Below are positions 26,821-34,987 of a stretch of DNA of 64,000 nucleotides, one piece after another (position 1 is the stretch's first letter; every line of letters starts with the position of its first letter). Source of the stretch: Myxococcus guangdongensis (GTDB lineage Bacteria > Myxococcota > Myxococcia > Myxococcales > Myxococcaceae); assembly GCF_024198255.1 (NCBI RefSeq), contig NZ_JAJVKW010000001.1, positions 930,001 to 994,000 on the forward strand, written 5' to 3'. The notes under the pieces are model-generated. The model searched no databases and was not told where the DNA came from. It saw only the letters and a list, made by a program, of their open reading frames with translations. A program made the translations under genes and the position numbers.

Positions 26821-27524
26821 GCGCGGCGCCTCGCGGTCCCCTCGGCGCGAAGCTCGGCGTCATCGGGGGAGTGCTCCTCATGCTCGCTGGCGCCTGGCTC
26901 TTCGGCGTCTTCGCGTGGGTGGGAGCACCTGGCGGACTGGCGCAGAAGCTCGTCGGGCTGGGGGCATGGGGTTACCTCGCGTTCATCCTCGTGTACACGG
27001 CACTGCAGCCATTCGGTGTCCCTGGCACCTTCTTCGTGGTGGCGGCGCCGCTCATCTGGCCGTGGCCGACCGCGTTCGCGCTCTCGATGGTCGGGACGAT
27101 GTCTGCGAGCGTCGTCGGCTTTTCGTTCGCGCGATTCGTCGCGCGAGAGTGGGTCTCCGCGCGCATCCCCGCCAGGCTGCGCAAGTACGACGCGGCCCTC
27201 GAGCGGAGTTCCTTCCGAACCGTCGTCATCCTGCGACTCATCTTGTGGATGCCGCAGGTGCTCCACTCGTTCTTCGGCGTCTCGAAGGTCGGGTTCTGGA
27301 CCCACTTCTGGGGCTCGCTCATCGGCTACGCACCGCCGCTGCTACTCGTGAGCTACCTGGGCGCGGAGATGTTCGACGCGTCGGGGAAGATGCAACCCGC
27401 CGCGTGGCCCATCATGGCCGGGCTGCTCACCGCATCACTCGTCATCGCCGCGCTCGCGCGAGCCTGGGAGCGCCATCGCCTCCCAGGGAGAACCCTCCCA
27501 TTCTCCTGGAGCAAGAAACCATGA
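26817..27524 (+). CDS. VTT/DedA-type (TVP38/TMEM64) membrane protein
   Basis: The 235-residue protein starts at GTG 26817, overlapping the preceding TGA. It has five or six hydrophobic segments and the VTT signature: FGVPGTFFVVAAPLIWPWPT, then SVVGFSFARFVARE, with the re-entrant region followed by LRLILWMPQVLHSFFGVSKV. VTT-domain proteins (DedA, TVP38, TMEM41/VMP1) act as lipid scramblases or flippases in the inner membrane. Here it sits between two Rossmann-fold enzymes, which hints at a lipid or hydrophobic substrate. Its stop overlaps the SDR start as ATGA. Confidence 0.85.
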   Translation: MSAAPRGPLGAKLGVIGGVLLMLAGAWLFGVFAWVGAPGGLAQKLVGLGAWGYLAFILVYTALQPFGVPGTFFVVAAPLIWPWPTAFALSMVGTMSASVVGFSFARFVAREWVSARIPARLRKYDAALERSSFRTVVILRLILWMPQVLHSFFGVSKVGFWTHFWGSLIGYAPPLLLVSYLGAEMFDASGKMQPAAWPIMAGLLTASLVIAALARAWERHRLPGRTLPFSWSKKP

Positions 27525-28396
27525 CGCAGGACCTCCTAGGCAAAGTCATCCTCATCACCGGCGCGACGGACGGCATCGGCAAGGCGGCCGCCGCCGTGCT
27601 CGCCAGACGCGGAGCGACGTTGACGATTGTCGGCCGAGACAAGCAGAAGACCGAGAAGGTGCTCTCGGAGCTGAAGTCGACAAGTGAGAACCCGAACCTG
27701 GACCTCCTCCTCTGCGACTTGTCGCGGCTGGCCGACGTCAGGCGTGCCGCGGAGGAGTTCAAGGCCAGGCACGAGCGGCTGGACGTCCTCGTGAACAACG
27801 CGGGCGCCACCTTCAAGAAGCCAACGATGGGGCCCGACGGGTTCGAGCTGACGTTCGCGCTCAACCACCTCGCGTACTTCCAGCTCACGACGTCGCTGCT
27901 CGACCTGTTGCGCAAGACGCCCGATGCACGAGTCGTCTCGACCTCGAGCAGCATGCAGGCGCGAGGGAAGCTCGACCTCGCGAAGACACCGACATCCCTG
28001 GCCGGGTCGGGCCCGGCTGCCTACGCGACCTCGAAGCTCGCGAACATTCTCTTCACCCGGGAGCTCCAGCGACGCCTGGGAGGAACGACGGCCATCGCCA
28101 ACTGCTTCGAGCCAGGCACGGTGCGGACGCAGTTCGGTGGTTTCGGCTCTGACCAGGGGTTCTTGCTGAACCTCGTGTACACACTCGCGAAGCCGTTCTC
28201 GAGCACGCCCGAGCAGGGCGCCGACTCCCTCATCTGGCTCGCCACGGCACCCGAGGCGGCCACGCTCCGAGGTGAGTATGTCTCGAAGCGCCGGGCCGTG
28301 ACGCCGCAGAAGCAGGCGCTAGACCCAAAGCTCGCGGCCGACCTGTGGACACTGAGTGAAGAGCTCTGCGCCAAGGCAGTAGCGCGCGCCGACTGA
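27521..28396 (+). CDS. Short-chain dehydrogenase/reductase
   Basis: The 291-residue enzyme is a classical SDR. It has the cofactor loop TGATDGIG (13-20), NNAG (92-95), a serine cluster STSSS (140-144) and the active-site Y168-x3-K172. Arg/Lys residues after strand 2 (GRDKQK) suggest NADP preference. It most resembles retinol-dehydrogenase/WW-oxidoreductase-like SDRs acting on lipophilic alcohols or ketones (FALNHLAYFQLT, PGTVRTQF). It is the last gene of the TetR operon and is followed by a hairpin inside the converging gene's 3' end. Confidence 0.9.
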   Translation: MTQDLLGKVILITGATDGIGKAAAAVLARRGATLTIVGRDKQKTEKVLSELKSTSENPNLDLLLCDLSRLADVRRAAEEFKARHERLDVLVNNAGATFKKPTMGPDGFELTFALNHLAYFQLTTSLLDLLRKTPDARVVSTSSSMQARGKLDLAKTPTSLAGSGPAAYATSKLANILFTRELQRRLGGTTAIANCFEPGTVRTQFGGFGSDQGFLLNLVYTLAKPFSSTPEQGADSLIWLATAPEAATLRGEYVSKRRAVTPQKQALDPKLAADLWTLSEELCAKAVARAD

Positions 28397-28463
28397 CCAC
28401 CTTCGCATCAGCAAGAAACAGAGCCACCGCACTCTTCGGCCCCCAAGCCACACCGCGCACCTT

Positions 28464-28484
28464 CGCGGGCCTATGCGGCCCGCG
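28464..28484 (+). terminator. Hairpin at the end of the TetR operon
   Basis: CGCGGGCC (28464-28471) and GGCCCGCG (28477-28484) pair over 8 bp around a TATGC loop. The hairpin spans the stop codon of the convergent minus-strand gene. It has no T tract and is a modest candidate. Confidence 0.35.
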
Positions 28485-28860
28485 CGCCCGGGCCACGTCG
28501 GCCTTCCGCGTTGCGCCAGCCCGTGTCGCGGTGAGGCCGTCCCCCGTTGAGCCGGTGCTTCGACTTGCGGCGCAGGAAGCTGCTCGCATCCTCGCGGCGG
28601 TAACAGGTGAGGAGGCGCTCGTCGTCACTCACCAACAGAATCCAGCCACGCGCCTGCCGCGCGAGTGACGATTCGCGCAGGGTCCGCGAGAGGTCTCGCT
28701 CCAGCACCGTGACGTGCGTCGCCCCCGCAGCGCGGACCCGCAGGCCATGGTCGAGGATGAAGTCCAGGACCTCCTGACGCAGCATCCCGCGCGCGCTGTG
28801 TTCGAGGAACGTGAAGGTGGGAAGAGTCGGGCGGGAACTGGACGGGCGACACCGGGCCAT
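28471..28860 (-). CDS. Small hypothetical protein, DUF4258-like
   Basis: The 129-residue protein has the layout of DUF4258-type proteins. An F-L-E-H-S-A-R-G-M-x-R-x-E-V-L-D-F-I-L-D-H-G helix near residues 18-40 precedes strands ending in WILLVSDDERLLTCYRRED (about 73-91), and a basic tail follows. Related small proteins include RelE-fold toxins, but no antitoxin partner is seen. The ATG at 28860 follows a good AGGAGG ribosome site. The family call is tentative. Confidence 0.55.
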   Translation of the reverse strand: MARCRPSSSRPTLPTFTFLEHSARGMLRQEVLDFILDHGLRVRAAGATHVTVLERDLSRTLRESSLARQARGWILLVSDDERLLTCYRREDASSFLRRKSKHRLNGGRPHRDTGWRNAEGRRGPGARAA

Positions 28861-29015
28861 GGGGCTTCCTCCTGTTGCCTCCCCTCCTCTTCACATGTCG
28901 TTCCAAGCCACCCCACACGCGATTCCAGGGGGTTGCGGGCACAACGCCCGGGCCCCGCGGGACATTTCGTCAATGTGCCGCCGAGCGCGTGACAGCGCGA
29001 CGCACGCACCTTCGG

Positions 29016-29912
29016 TCACCCCGGCGGAAGCACCACCGCGGTCTCCACGCCGCGCCTCCGCCGCCAGGACTCCCACGCACGCAGCAGTCGCGGATACAGC
29101 GCGCGGAAGGCGACGAACCACACGACACCCGCGAGCAGGTCGACCGCGTAGTGGTAGCGCAGCACCAGCGTGGAGACGAAGAGCATCACCGCCACCGGCA
29201 ACATCCCCCGGAAGCGCCACGGATGCGCGAGCCTGTCGTGCGCGAGCAACACCAGCGTGATGTACACGTGCAGGCTCGGGAACACATCGAAGGTCGACGA
29301 GCCGTGGGCCACGACGGCCGCGTTCAGCCGCGTCACCCACCCGCCCTCCACGGGCACGGTGAACAGCTCGGGATACGCCACCAGGGGCCCCACCGCGGGC
29401 ACCAGGTAGTAGCCCACGAGCCCCGGCACGTAGGCGGAGAAGACCTGACCGAAGAAGGCCTCCGCGCGCTCCCGCGAGCCCACCACCGCCCACGCCATGG
29501 CCAGGTGCAGGTAGACGTGGAACGACAGGTAGCTCGCGCTGAACACGTCGCTCACCGCCGCCGAGCTCCAGCGCTGCAGCCACACCGACGGCGTGCTCCC
29601 TCCGAACACCCACGCGTCCACGGCGAACAACGCGGCATCCCGCGTCGGAAGCCCGAGCACGGGGACGGTGTCCTTCACCGAGGCATAGAAGAAGAACGTC
29701 ACCCCATAGGCCAGGAGCAACCGCACGCGGAAGAGGTGCCCCCAGCGCTCCAGGCGTGAGAGCCCCGCCACCGCGAGGATGAACAGGAGCGTCGCGCCGA
29801 GCACCTGGAGGAAGACCACCGAGCGCGCACCCGCGACGACGAGGAGCCCGCACGACAGCGCCCCCCCGAAGCCCGTGAGCAGCACCTCGTGCAGGAAGGG
29901 ACGCTCAGACAT
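29016..29912 (-). CDS. PAP2-superfamily membrane phosphatase/transferase
   Basis: The 298-residue polytopic protein carries the late PAP2 motifs FPSLHVYITLVLL (Ser-Leu-His) near residue 210 and RYHYAVDLLAG (the second catalytic histidine) near 250. The early K-x6-RP motif is not evident, which fits the AUR1/Ipt1-like branch of PAP2 enzymes. Members remove or exchange phosphate groups on lipid phosphates at the membrane, for example phosphatidate to diacylglycerol or inositol-phosphate transfer. The ATG at 29912 lies 8 bases inside the end of the desaturase gene, so the two are translated together. Confidence 0.82.
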   Translation of the reverse strand: MSERPFLHEVLLTGFGGALSCGLLVVAGARSVVFLQVLGATLLFILAVAGLSRLERWGHLFRVRLLLAYGVTFFFYASVKDTVPVLGLPTRDAALFAVDAWVFGGSTPSVWLQRWSSAAVSDVFSASYLSFHVYLHLAMAWAVVGSRERAEAFFGQVFSAYVPGLVGYYLVPAVGPLVAYPELFTVPVEGGWVTRLNAAVVAHGSSTFDVFPSLHVYITLVLLAHDRLAHPWRFRGMLPVAVMLFVSTLVLRYHYAVDLLAGVVWFVAFRALYPRLLRAWESWRRRRGVETAVVLPPG

Positions 29913-30840
29913 CCGGGGATGCGGCGCGGCGGGCCTCGCGCATCAGCGAGCCACTCAGCACGCCCCACACGAACGAGAAGTACGACGGGATGAAGGGCGC
30001 GCCCTGCGCGACGAGCTCGGCCCGCAGGGACTGGTGCAGCGCGGGCAGGTTGTACCAGGGCACCCTCGGATACAGGTGGTGCTCCAGGTGGTAGTTCTCG
30101 TTGCACATGAAGAAGCGCGTCACCGGATTGGACAGGATGGTCCGCGAGCCCCGGACGGGATGCGTGTTCTCCGTCAGGAAGGTGTGCTGGCTCATGCCCC
30201 GGATGTTGACCAGCGTGTTGATGATGACCATGGGCAACACCCAGGCCTGCAGCAACACCGGCCACGGCACGAAGCGCGCCGCGAGCACGCCCGCCACGAG
30301 CACCATCGCGACCTCGAACCCAATCCATCGCCGCTCGGACGGCGTGCCGTGCTTCCAGCCCAGGATGGGAATCATCGTGATGTACGCGGGGTAACCGAGC
30401 AGCAGTCGCCCAAGGTGCATCGCCAGCTCCAGCCAGCGCCGCCCCGTGTAGTTCGCGTAGTGGTCGGGGTCCAGGCCACCGCCCAGGTCCCGGTGGTGCC
30501 GCAGGTGCAACACCTTGTACGCCGCGAAGTTCTGGAGCACGGGCCAGGCGCACAGCATCCCGCCCAGGCGATTCAGCCAGGGCCGCGGGGACAGCCCACC
30601 GTGCACCGCCTCGTGGGTGAACAGGCTGATGCCATGGAGCGCGGCCGCCGAGACCAGGTAGAGCGGCAGCCGGATGAGCCAGCTCGCCACCGAGTCGCCG
30701 TGCCTCGCGAGCAGCACGAGGAGCCACGCCGACACGCCCTGGAGCAGGAGGAACAGGGCGAGCCGGGGCAGATGACGGGCGTCGATTCGCTCCAGCTCGC
30801 GCAGGGACTCGGGAGACAGGGCTGCGGAGGGCGTGGGCAT
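29905..30840 (-). CDS. Membrane fatty acid desaturase
   Basis: The 311-residue protein has the three histidine boxes of membrane diiron desaturases/hydroxylases: HEAVH (76-80), HLRHH (112-116) and NYHLEHH (250-255), each next to hydrophobic helices. It would introduce a double bond or a hydroxyl into an acyl chain or another lipid, using O2 and an electron donor. The box spacing and the HxxHH third box fit the FADS/DesA family, though carotenoid ketolase-like or sphingolipid enzymes share it. It is first in a two-gene operon with PAP2 and divergent by 63 bp from the DUF3419 operon. Confidence 0.88.
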   Translation of the reverse strand: MPTPSAALSPESLRELERIDARHLPRLALFLLLQGVSAWLLVLLARHGDSVASWLIRLPLYLVSAAALHGISLFTHEAVHGGLSPRPWLNRLGGMLCAWPVLQNFAAYKVLHLRHHRDLGGGLDPDHYANYTGRRWLELAMHLGRLLLGYPAYITMIPILGWKHGTPSERRWIGFEVAMVLVAGVLAARFVPWPVLLQAWVLPMVIINTLVNIRGMSQHTFLTENTHPVRGSRTILSNPVTRFFMCNENYHLEHHLYPRVPWYNLPALHQSLRAELVAQGAPFIPSYFSFVWGVLSGSLMREARRAASPDV

Positions 30841-30857
30841 GGCGCGTCCTGATGACT

Positions 30858-30863
30858 TACAAT
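30858..30863 (+). promoter_or_regulatory. Possible -10 box for the DUF3419 operon
   Basis: TACAAT lies at 30858-30863, about 40 bases before the TTG start at 30904, in the 63-bp divergent gap. No clear -35 box is seen. Confidence 0.25.
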
Positions 30864-30903
30864 CCCGCTCCGAGTCGAAGCAACCCTCGCCCCCACACCG
30901 ACC

Positions 30904-31878
30904 TTGAGCGCACCTCCTCCTCGTCTGAAGTTCGCGGTCGTCCGTGAAGACCCGGCGCTGGAGCAGGTGCTCATCGAGCACACCCGGGCACGCGCGCTCC
31001 TCACCGTCGCCTCCGGCGGCTGCACGCTCCTCACGCTGGCGCGAGACAACCCCACGCTCGAGCTGGTGGGCTTCGACTTCAACCCCAGGCAGCTCGAGCA
31101 CGTGAAGGAGAAGGCGCGCTGCCTCGGCACCGCCGCGCCCCAGCACTTCAACGTGCTCTCCCACGACGCCGCGGGGCTGAATCAGCGCGGCGAGTTCGAG
31201 GGCCTGTTCCGCACGCTGCGCCTGTTCGTGGAGGAGTTCGTGGCCCCTCGCCGCGAGCTCAACACGTTCTTCGACCCCGGGGTCGCCGAGTCGGAGCGCG
31301 AAGCGCTGCGCGCGGGTTGGTTCGCTTCGCACTACTGGCCCGTCGCCTTCCAGCTCGCGTTCGCGGACCCGTTCCTGCACGCCATGTTCGGTCCCGCGGC
31401 CACCCAGCACGCCCGCCCGGGCTCCTACCCTGGTTACTTCCAGGCCCTGTTCGAGCGGGGACTCCGACGCGAGGACGCCTGCCGCAATCCGTATCTGCAA
31501 CACGTGCTGCTCGGCGCCTACCGCCCCGGCGACGCGCCCGGTTATCTGCGCGCCACCGCGCCGCTCCAGGTCTCCCTCGTCCAGGGCTCGCTGCCGGATG
31601 TGCCCGACCTGGGCCGCTTCGATGTCATCTCCCTGTCCAACATCTTCGACTGGTCCGATGACTCGCTCGTCGAACAGTGGGCCACGCTGCTGTCCCAGAA
31701 GGCGCGCCCCGGCTGCGCGGTGCTGCTTCGCCAGCTCAACAACCAGCGCGACTTGAGGCGCTTCTTCCACCCCGCCTTCGCGTTCGACGACGCGCTCGGC
31801 GCGCGGCTCCAGGCCCAGGACCGCAGCCTGTTCTACGAGCGCGTCGAGGTCGGCTTCCGACGGACGTCGGGTCCATGA
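30904..31878 (+). CDS. DUF3419 protein, BtaA-like aminocarboxypropyl transferase
   Basis: The 324-residue protein has the DUF3419/BtaA signature. The SAM-binding loop TVASGGCTLLTLA (34-46) is followed by the strand end VGFDFNPRQLEHV (55-67), and a late ISLSNIFDWSDD segment lies near 240. BtaA moves the 3-amino-3-carboxypropyl group of S-adenosylmethionine onto diacylglycerol, making diacylglycerylhomoserine, the precursor of betaine lipids. Whether this shorter relative uses diacylglycerol is unknown. The start is TTG at 30904 with no upstream alternative in frame. The usual partner BtaB (N-methyltransferase) is absent; instead a GNAT and an HDO follow in coupled frames. Confidence 0.82.
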   Translation: MSAPPPRLKFAVVREDPALEQVLIEHTRARALLTVASGGCTLLTLARDNPTLELVGFDFNPRQLEHVKEKARCLGTAAPQHFNVLSHDAAGLNQRGEFEGLFRTLRLFVEEFVAPRRELNTFFDPGVAESEREALRAGWFASHYWPVAFQLAFADPFLHAMFGPAATQHARPGSYPGYFQALFERGLRREDACRNPYLQHVLLGAYRPGDAPGYLRATAPLQVSLVQGSLPDVPDLGRFDVISLSNIFDWSDDSLVEQWATLLSQKARPGCAVLLRQLNNQRDLRRFFHPAFAFDDALGARLQAQDRSLFYERVEVGFRRTSGP

Positions 31879-32795
31879 GCGACCTCCGCTACGTGGTGCT
31901 CCGGCCCGACACGCTCGGGCCCTACGTCGAGCGGCTGCGAGGACTCGAGCGCGGAATCGAGTACCCCATCGCCGACGGCGCCGACCACTTCTTCATCGAC
32001 CACGGCCCCGACTACCACCCGTTCTTCTCGTCCATGGGAGAGGCGTACTTCCTGCTCGCCCTGCGCGGCGAGGAGCTGCTCGGCTCGGTGACGGGAATCC
32101 TGAGGCAGGTCCACCGGGGCGCCCGCGCCCTGCCCGGGTTCTACATCTGCGACCTCAAGGTGGCGCCCCACGCGCGCGGCTCGGGGCTGGCGCGCGGACT
32201 CATCCTCCGGGGGCTCACCCACCTGTTCCGCATCCCCGCCCTGCGCGGCATCCGGTTCCTCTACGGCGCCGCCATGCGAGGCGCGCGGGGCGACGTGATG
32301 CGCACCGCGCGCGGCTGGAACCCGCTGCGGATGGGCCGCCCCCAGAGCCGGCTCGCGCTCTACTTCACGCCCCCCTCGCGCCTCGCCACGTTGGAACCGG
32401 GAGACGCGCCCGGGTGTCCGCGGGGTGAGGGGCTGGTGCTCGGCCCCGCACCGTCCCGCCGGCTCGAGGGCGCGGGGTGGTGCGCCACGTCCGGGAGCAA
32501 GGACCTCCAGTTGATGTCGACGCAAGCCCCTTGGCCGCTCGTGCACCTGGCCGCGCCACCCTCCGCGTGGACCCGAGGCTGGGGGCACTACCTCCAGACC
32601 TGTGGCGAGGAGCTCACCGCGCAGAGCCCCCAGTCGCTCGCCTGCTTCGTCATCGACGAGCGCTTGGAAGACCACGTCCACTGGCTGCGAGGACAAGGGG
32701 TTTCCCCCGACGCGGTGTGCACCGTCTACTCTCTCGACCTCACCCGACTCAAAGGGTCCCCGGCATGGGTGCACCTTCCCTCCTCCGAAATCTGA
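31875..32795 (+). CDS. GNAT-family N-acyltransferase with extra C-terminal domain
   Basis: Residues 1-150 form a GNAT domain with the core strand FYICDLKVAPHARGSGLARG (89-108), which includes the acyl-CoA-binding R/Q-x-x-G-x-G/A loop ARGSGLA. The remaining 155 residues match no domain I know and contain a GWCATSGSKDLQ segment. It acylates an amine from acyl-CoA; the substrate is unknown. Its ATG overlaps the DUF3419 stop as ATGA, and its 3' end overlaps the HDO gene by 31 bases. It probably acts on the product of one of these enzymes. Confidence 0.8.
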   Translation: MSDLRYVVLRPDTLGPYVERLRGLERGIEYPIADGADHFFIDHGPDYHPFFSSMGEAYFLLALRGEELLGSVTGILRQVHRGARALPGFYICDLKVAPHARGSGLARGLILRGLTHLFRIPALRGIRFLYGAAMRGARGDVMRTARGWNPLRMGRPQSRLALYFTPPSRLATLEPGDAPGCPRGEGLVLGPAPSRRLEGAGWCATSGSKDLQLMSTQAPWPLVHLAAPPSAWTRGWGHYLQTCGEELTAQSPQSLACFVIDERLEDHVHWLRGQGVSPDAVCTVYSLDLTRLKGSPAWVHLPSSEI

Positions 32796-33475
32796 ACCTG
32801 CGCCACCACATCGGCGCGCTGAAGGCCGAGTGGAACGCGCGGGAGTCCTGCGCGTACCTGCGCGCGCTGCGCGACGGCACCTTCGAGCGAGGGGACTTCG
32901 TCGAGACGCAGCGGCAGTTCTTCCACGCGGTGGCGCACTTCACGCGGCCCATGGCCGTGCTCGCCAGCCGACTCCCCCGCCCCGAGCTCCGCCTGCCGCT
33001 GGTGGAGAACGTCTTCGACGAGCATGGGCGGGGCACGCTCTCCCACGGCCATGAGCACACGTTCCGCTTGCTGCTCGAGCGGCTCGGCGCCTCGCTCGAC
33101 GGGCTCCACGACGAGACGTGCTGGCCGGAGGTGCGCAAGTTCAACGTCGCGCTGACGGGCATCGCCGCCTTCGAGGCCACGCACACCGGGCTGGCCGTGT
33201 TCGGCATCATCGAGGACCTGTTCAGCGGCATCTCCCTGGAGCTGGGCCAGGGCATCATCGCGCGCGGGTGGCTCCCGGCGGAGCAGGTGGTGCACTACCC
33301 CACGCACGCGACGCTCGACGAGGAGCACGCGGACGGGTTCTACCGCCAGCTCGACGCGCCCTTCGCGAGCGACGCCTCGGCCCGGCGGGACATCCAGCAG
33401 GGCCTCCTGCTCGGAGGTCACCTCTTCCTCGGCCTCTACGACGACCTCCACCGGGCCCGCCGCCGTCGGGCGTGA
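32765..33475 (+). CDS. Haem-oxygenase-like diiron oxidase (HDO) family enzyme
   Basis: The 236-residue all-helical protein shows the metal-ligand pattern of the TENA/CADD-like HDO enzymes: a VENVFDEHGRG helix (E81/E86) with H94/H96, an E150 in AVFGIIEDL, and H181-x3-D185-x2-H188 (HATLDEEH). Members use a diiron centre and O2 for N-oxygenation, C-C cleavage or olefin formation on amino acids or fatty acids. The start ATG at 32765 lies inside the GNAT gene. Sequence alone does not tell which reaction it performs. Confidence 0.8.
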   Translation: MGAPSLLRNLNLRHHIGALKAEWNARESCAYLRALRDGTFERGDFVETQRQFFHAVAHFTRPMAVLASRLPRPELRLPLVENVFDEHGRGTLSHGHEHTFRLLLERLGASLDGLHDETCWPEVRKFNVALTGIAAFEATHTGLAVFGIIEDLFSGISLELGQGIIARGWLPAEQVVHYPTHATLDEEHADGFYRQLDAPFASDASARRDIQQGLLLGGHLFLGLYDDLHRARRRRA

Positions 33476-33532
33476 CACAGCCCACCCTCGTCCACCCTGG
33501 CCCGGACGCCCGGGTTGGGCTAGCAGGAGGCC

Positions 33533-34141
33533 ATGCCCCTGCTCGCGCTCGTCCGTCATGGCCAGTCCCTGTGGAACCACGAGAACCGCTTCACGGGCCT
33601 CGTGGACGTGCCCCTGACCGACAAGGGCCGCGAGGAGGCGCGCCTCGCCGCGCGCTCGCTCCAGGGGCTCACCTTCGACGTGGCCTACACGTCCGTCCTC
33701 ACCCGAGCCCAGGAGACGCTGGCGCTCATCCTGGAGGCCCTGGGCCAGCGCCCTCCCATCATCCGCGACGCGGCCCTCAACGAGCGCCACTACGGCGACC
33801 TGCAGGGCCTCAACAAGGCGGACGCGGCCCAGCGCTTCGGCGAGGCCCAGGTGAAGCTGTGGCGGCGCTCCTACGACGTGCCGCCCCCCAATGGCGAGTC
33901 CCTGGAGATGACCGCCCGCCGGGTCCTGCCCTTCTACGAGCGCGCCATCAGCGGCGACCTGCGCCTGGGCAAGAACGTCCTCGTCGTCGCGCACGGCAAC
34001 TCCAACCGCTCCCTGGTCATGAAGCTGGACCAGCTCACCGGCGAGCAGGTGGTGGGGCTGGAGCTGGCGACCGGCGTTCCCCTCGTCTACGAGCTGTCCC
34101 CCGAGGGAAAGGTGCTGTCCAAACGAACCCCCTCCCCCTGA
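33533..34141 (+). CDS. gpmA: 2,3-bisphosphoglycerate-dependent phosphoglycerate mutase
   Basis: The 202-residue protein has the histidine phosphatase motif [10 protein letters not shown] (residues 6-15, His as phosphate acceptor), the GpmA-specific [13 protein letters not shown] segment and the second catalytic histidine in [12 protein letters not shown]. It interconverts 3- and 2-phosphoglycerate in glycolysis. The length is somewhat below the approximately 230-250 of enterobacterial GpmA but usual for short bacterial forms. The ATG at 33533 follows GGAGG. It appears independent of its neighbours. Confidence 0.93.
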   Translation: MPLLALVRHGQSLWNHENRFTGLVDVPLTDKGREEARLAARSLQGLTFDVAYTSVLTRAQETLALILEALGQRPPIIRDAALNERHYGDLQGLNKADAAQRFGEAQVKLWRRSYDVPPPNGESLEMTARRVLPFYERAISGDLRLGKNVLVVAHGNSNRSLVMKLDQLTGEQVVGLELATGVPLVYELSPEGKVLSKRTPSP

Positions 34142-34228
34142 GGGTAGGGGTCTTGTCGACAGGGCGGAATGAATGCGAAGAGGGACGGCTCGTCTGAGAT
34201 GTTGAGTACACGAACAAGGAAGCCCCCG

Positions 34229-34924
34229 ATGAAGGCCCTCGCGCTCGCTGTCGCCCTGCTGTCCGCCTCCACCTCCTTCGCGCAAGACGCGGCCGCCGAG
34301 AAGTTCCGTCCGCCCCCGCCGGGCCGGCCGATGCCGCAGCCCCAGCCCCAGCCCCAGCAGCCGAACTACCCGCCGCGCCACAACCCGGGGCAGAACTACC
34401 CGCCGCAGAACCCCACCGGCACGCTGGTGGTGGTGAGCCGCGAGGAGCTGGCGCAGCGGCTGGCGCGCCTGGAGAAGCTGCTCGAGGACATCGAGGACCG
34501 CGCCGACCGTGACACCCGCGCCAAGGTCCGCAAGGCGCAGGACCTGCTCGACGGCGTGGCCCGCAGTGTCGAGGAGGCCCCGCTGCTCGCCACGGTGATG
34601 CCGCGCCCGCCGCCCCCGCCGCCGGAGCCGATGGTCCGGCCGATGAGCGACACCTCCTTCCAGCGCTGGTACGACGCCATCTCGCGGGAGACCTTCACCG
34701 ACGACAAGATGCGCGTCCTCCAGATGGGCCTCCAGGACAACTACCTCCTGGTCTCCCAGGTGCTGCGGCTGATGGAGCGCATGCAGTTCAACGACGACAA
34801 GATCAACGTGCTGCGCATCGTGAAGCCGCGCATCCTCGACACGGAGAACAACTACCTGCTCTTCAACGCCTTCACGTTCTCCGCCGACAAGAAGCGCGCC
34901 CAGGACATCCTGTCCGCGCGCTGA
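34229..34924 (+). CDS. DUF4476 exported protein
   Basis: The 231-residue protein starts with a signal peptide (MKALALAVALLSASTSFAQ), which fixes the ATG at 34229. A Pro/Gln repeat (PMPQPQPQPQQPNYPP) and a helical stretch (about 75-125) follow. The C-terminal 95 residues form a DUF4476 domain: ISRETFTDDKMRVLQMGLQ, then helices with LRIVKPRILDTENN. DUF4476 proteins are exported and uncharacterised. Low-complexity Pro-Gln links suggest a flexible surface or envelope protein. A hairpin follows. Confidence 0.82.
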   Translation: MKALALAVALLSASTSFAQDAAAEKFRPPPPGRPMPQPQPQPQQPNYPPRHNPGQNYPPQNPTGTLVVVSREELAQRLARLEKLLEDIEDRADRDTRAKVRKAQDLLDGVARSVEEAPLLATVMPRPPPPPPEPMVRPMSDTSFQRWYDAISRETFTDDKMRVLQMGLQDNYLLVSQVLRLMERMQFNDDKINVLRIVKPRILDTENNYLLFNAFTFSADKKRAQDILSAR

Positions 34925-34949
34925 GCTGAGCGCACCGAGAGGCACCGGG

Positions 34950-34976
34950 GCGTCGCGGGAATCCCTCCCGCGGCGC
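34950..34976 (+). terminator. Hairpin terminator after the DUF4476 gene
   Basis: GCGTCGCGGGA (34950-34960) pairs with TCCCGCGGCGC (34966-34976) with one wobble, then CCTTCGTCTTTC. It also lies before the convergent thioredoxin-like gene. Confidence 0.6.
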
Positions 34977-34987
34977 CCTTCGTCTTT

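Noticed and set aside
34320-34400. Short repeated CCGCAGCCCCAGCC-type units
   Set aside because: These code for a Pro-Gln low-complexity run inside the DUF4476 protein; they are not a CRISPR array or mobile repeat.
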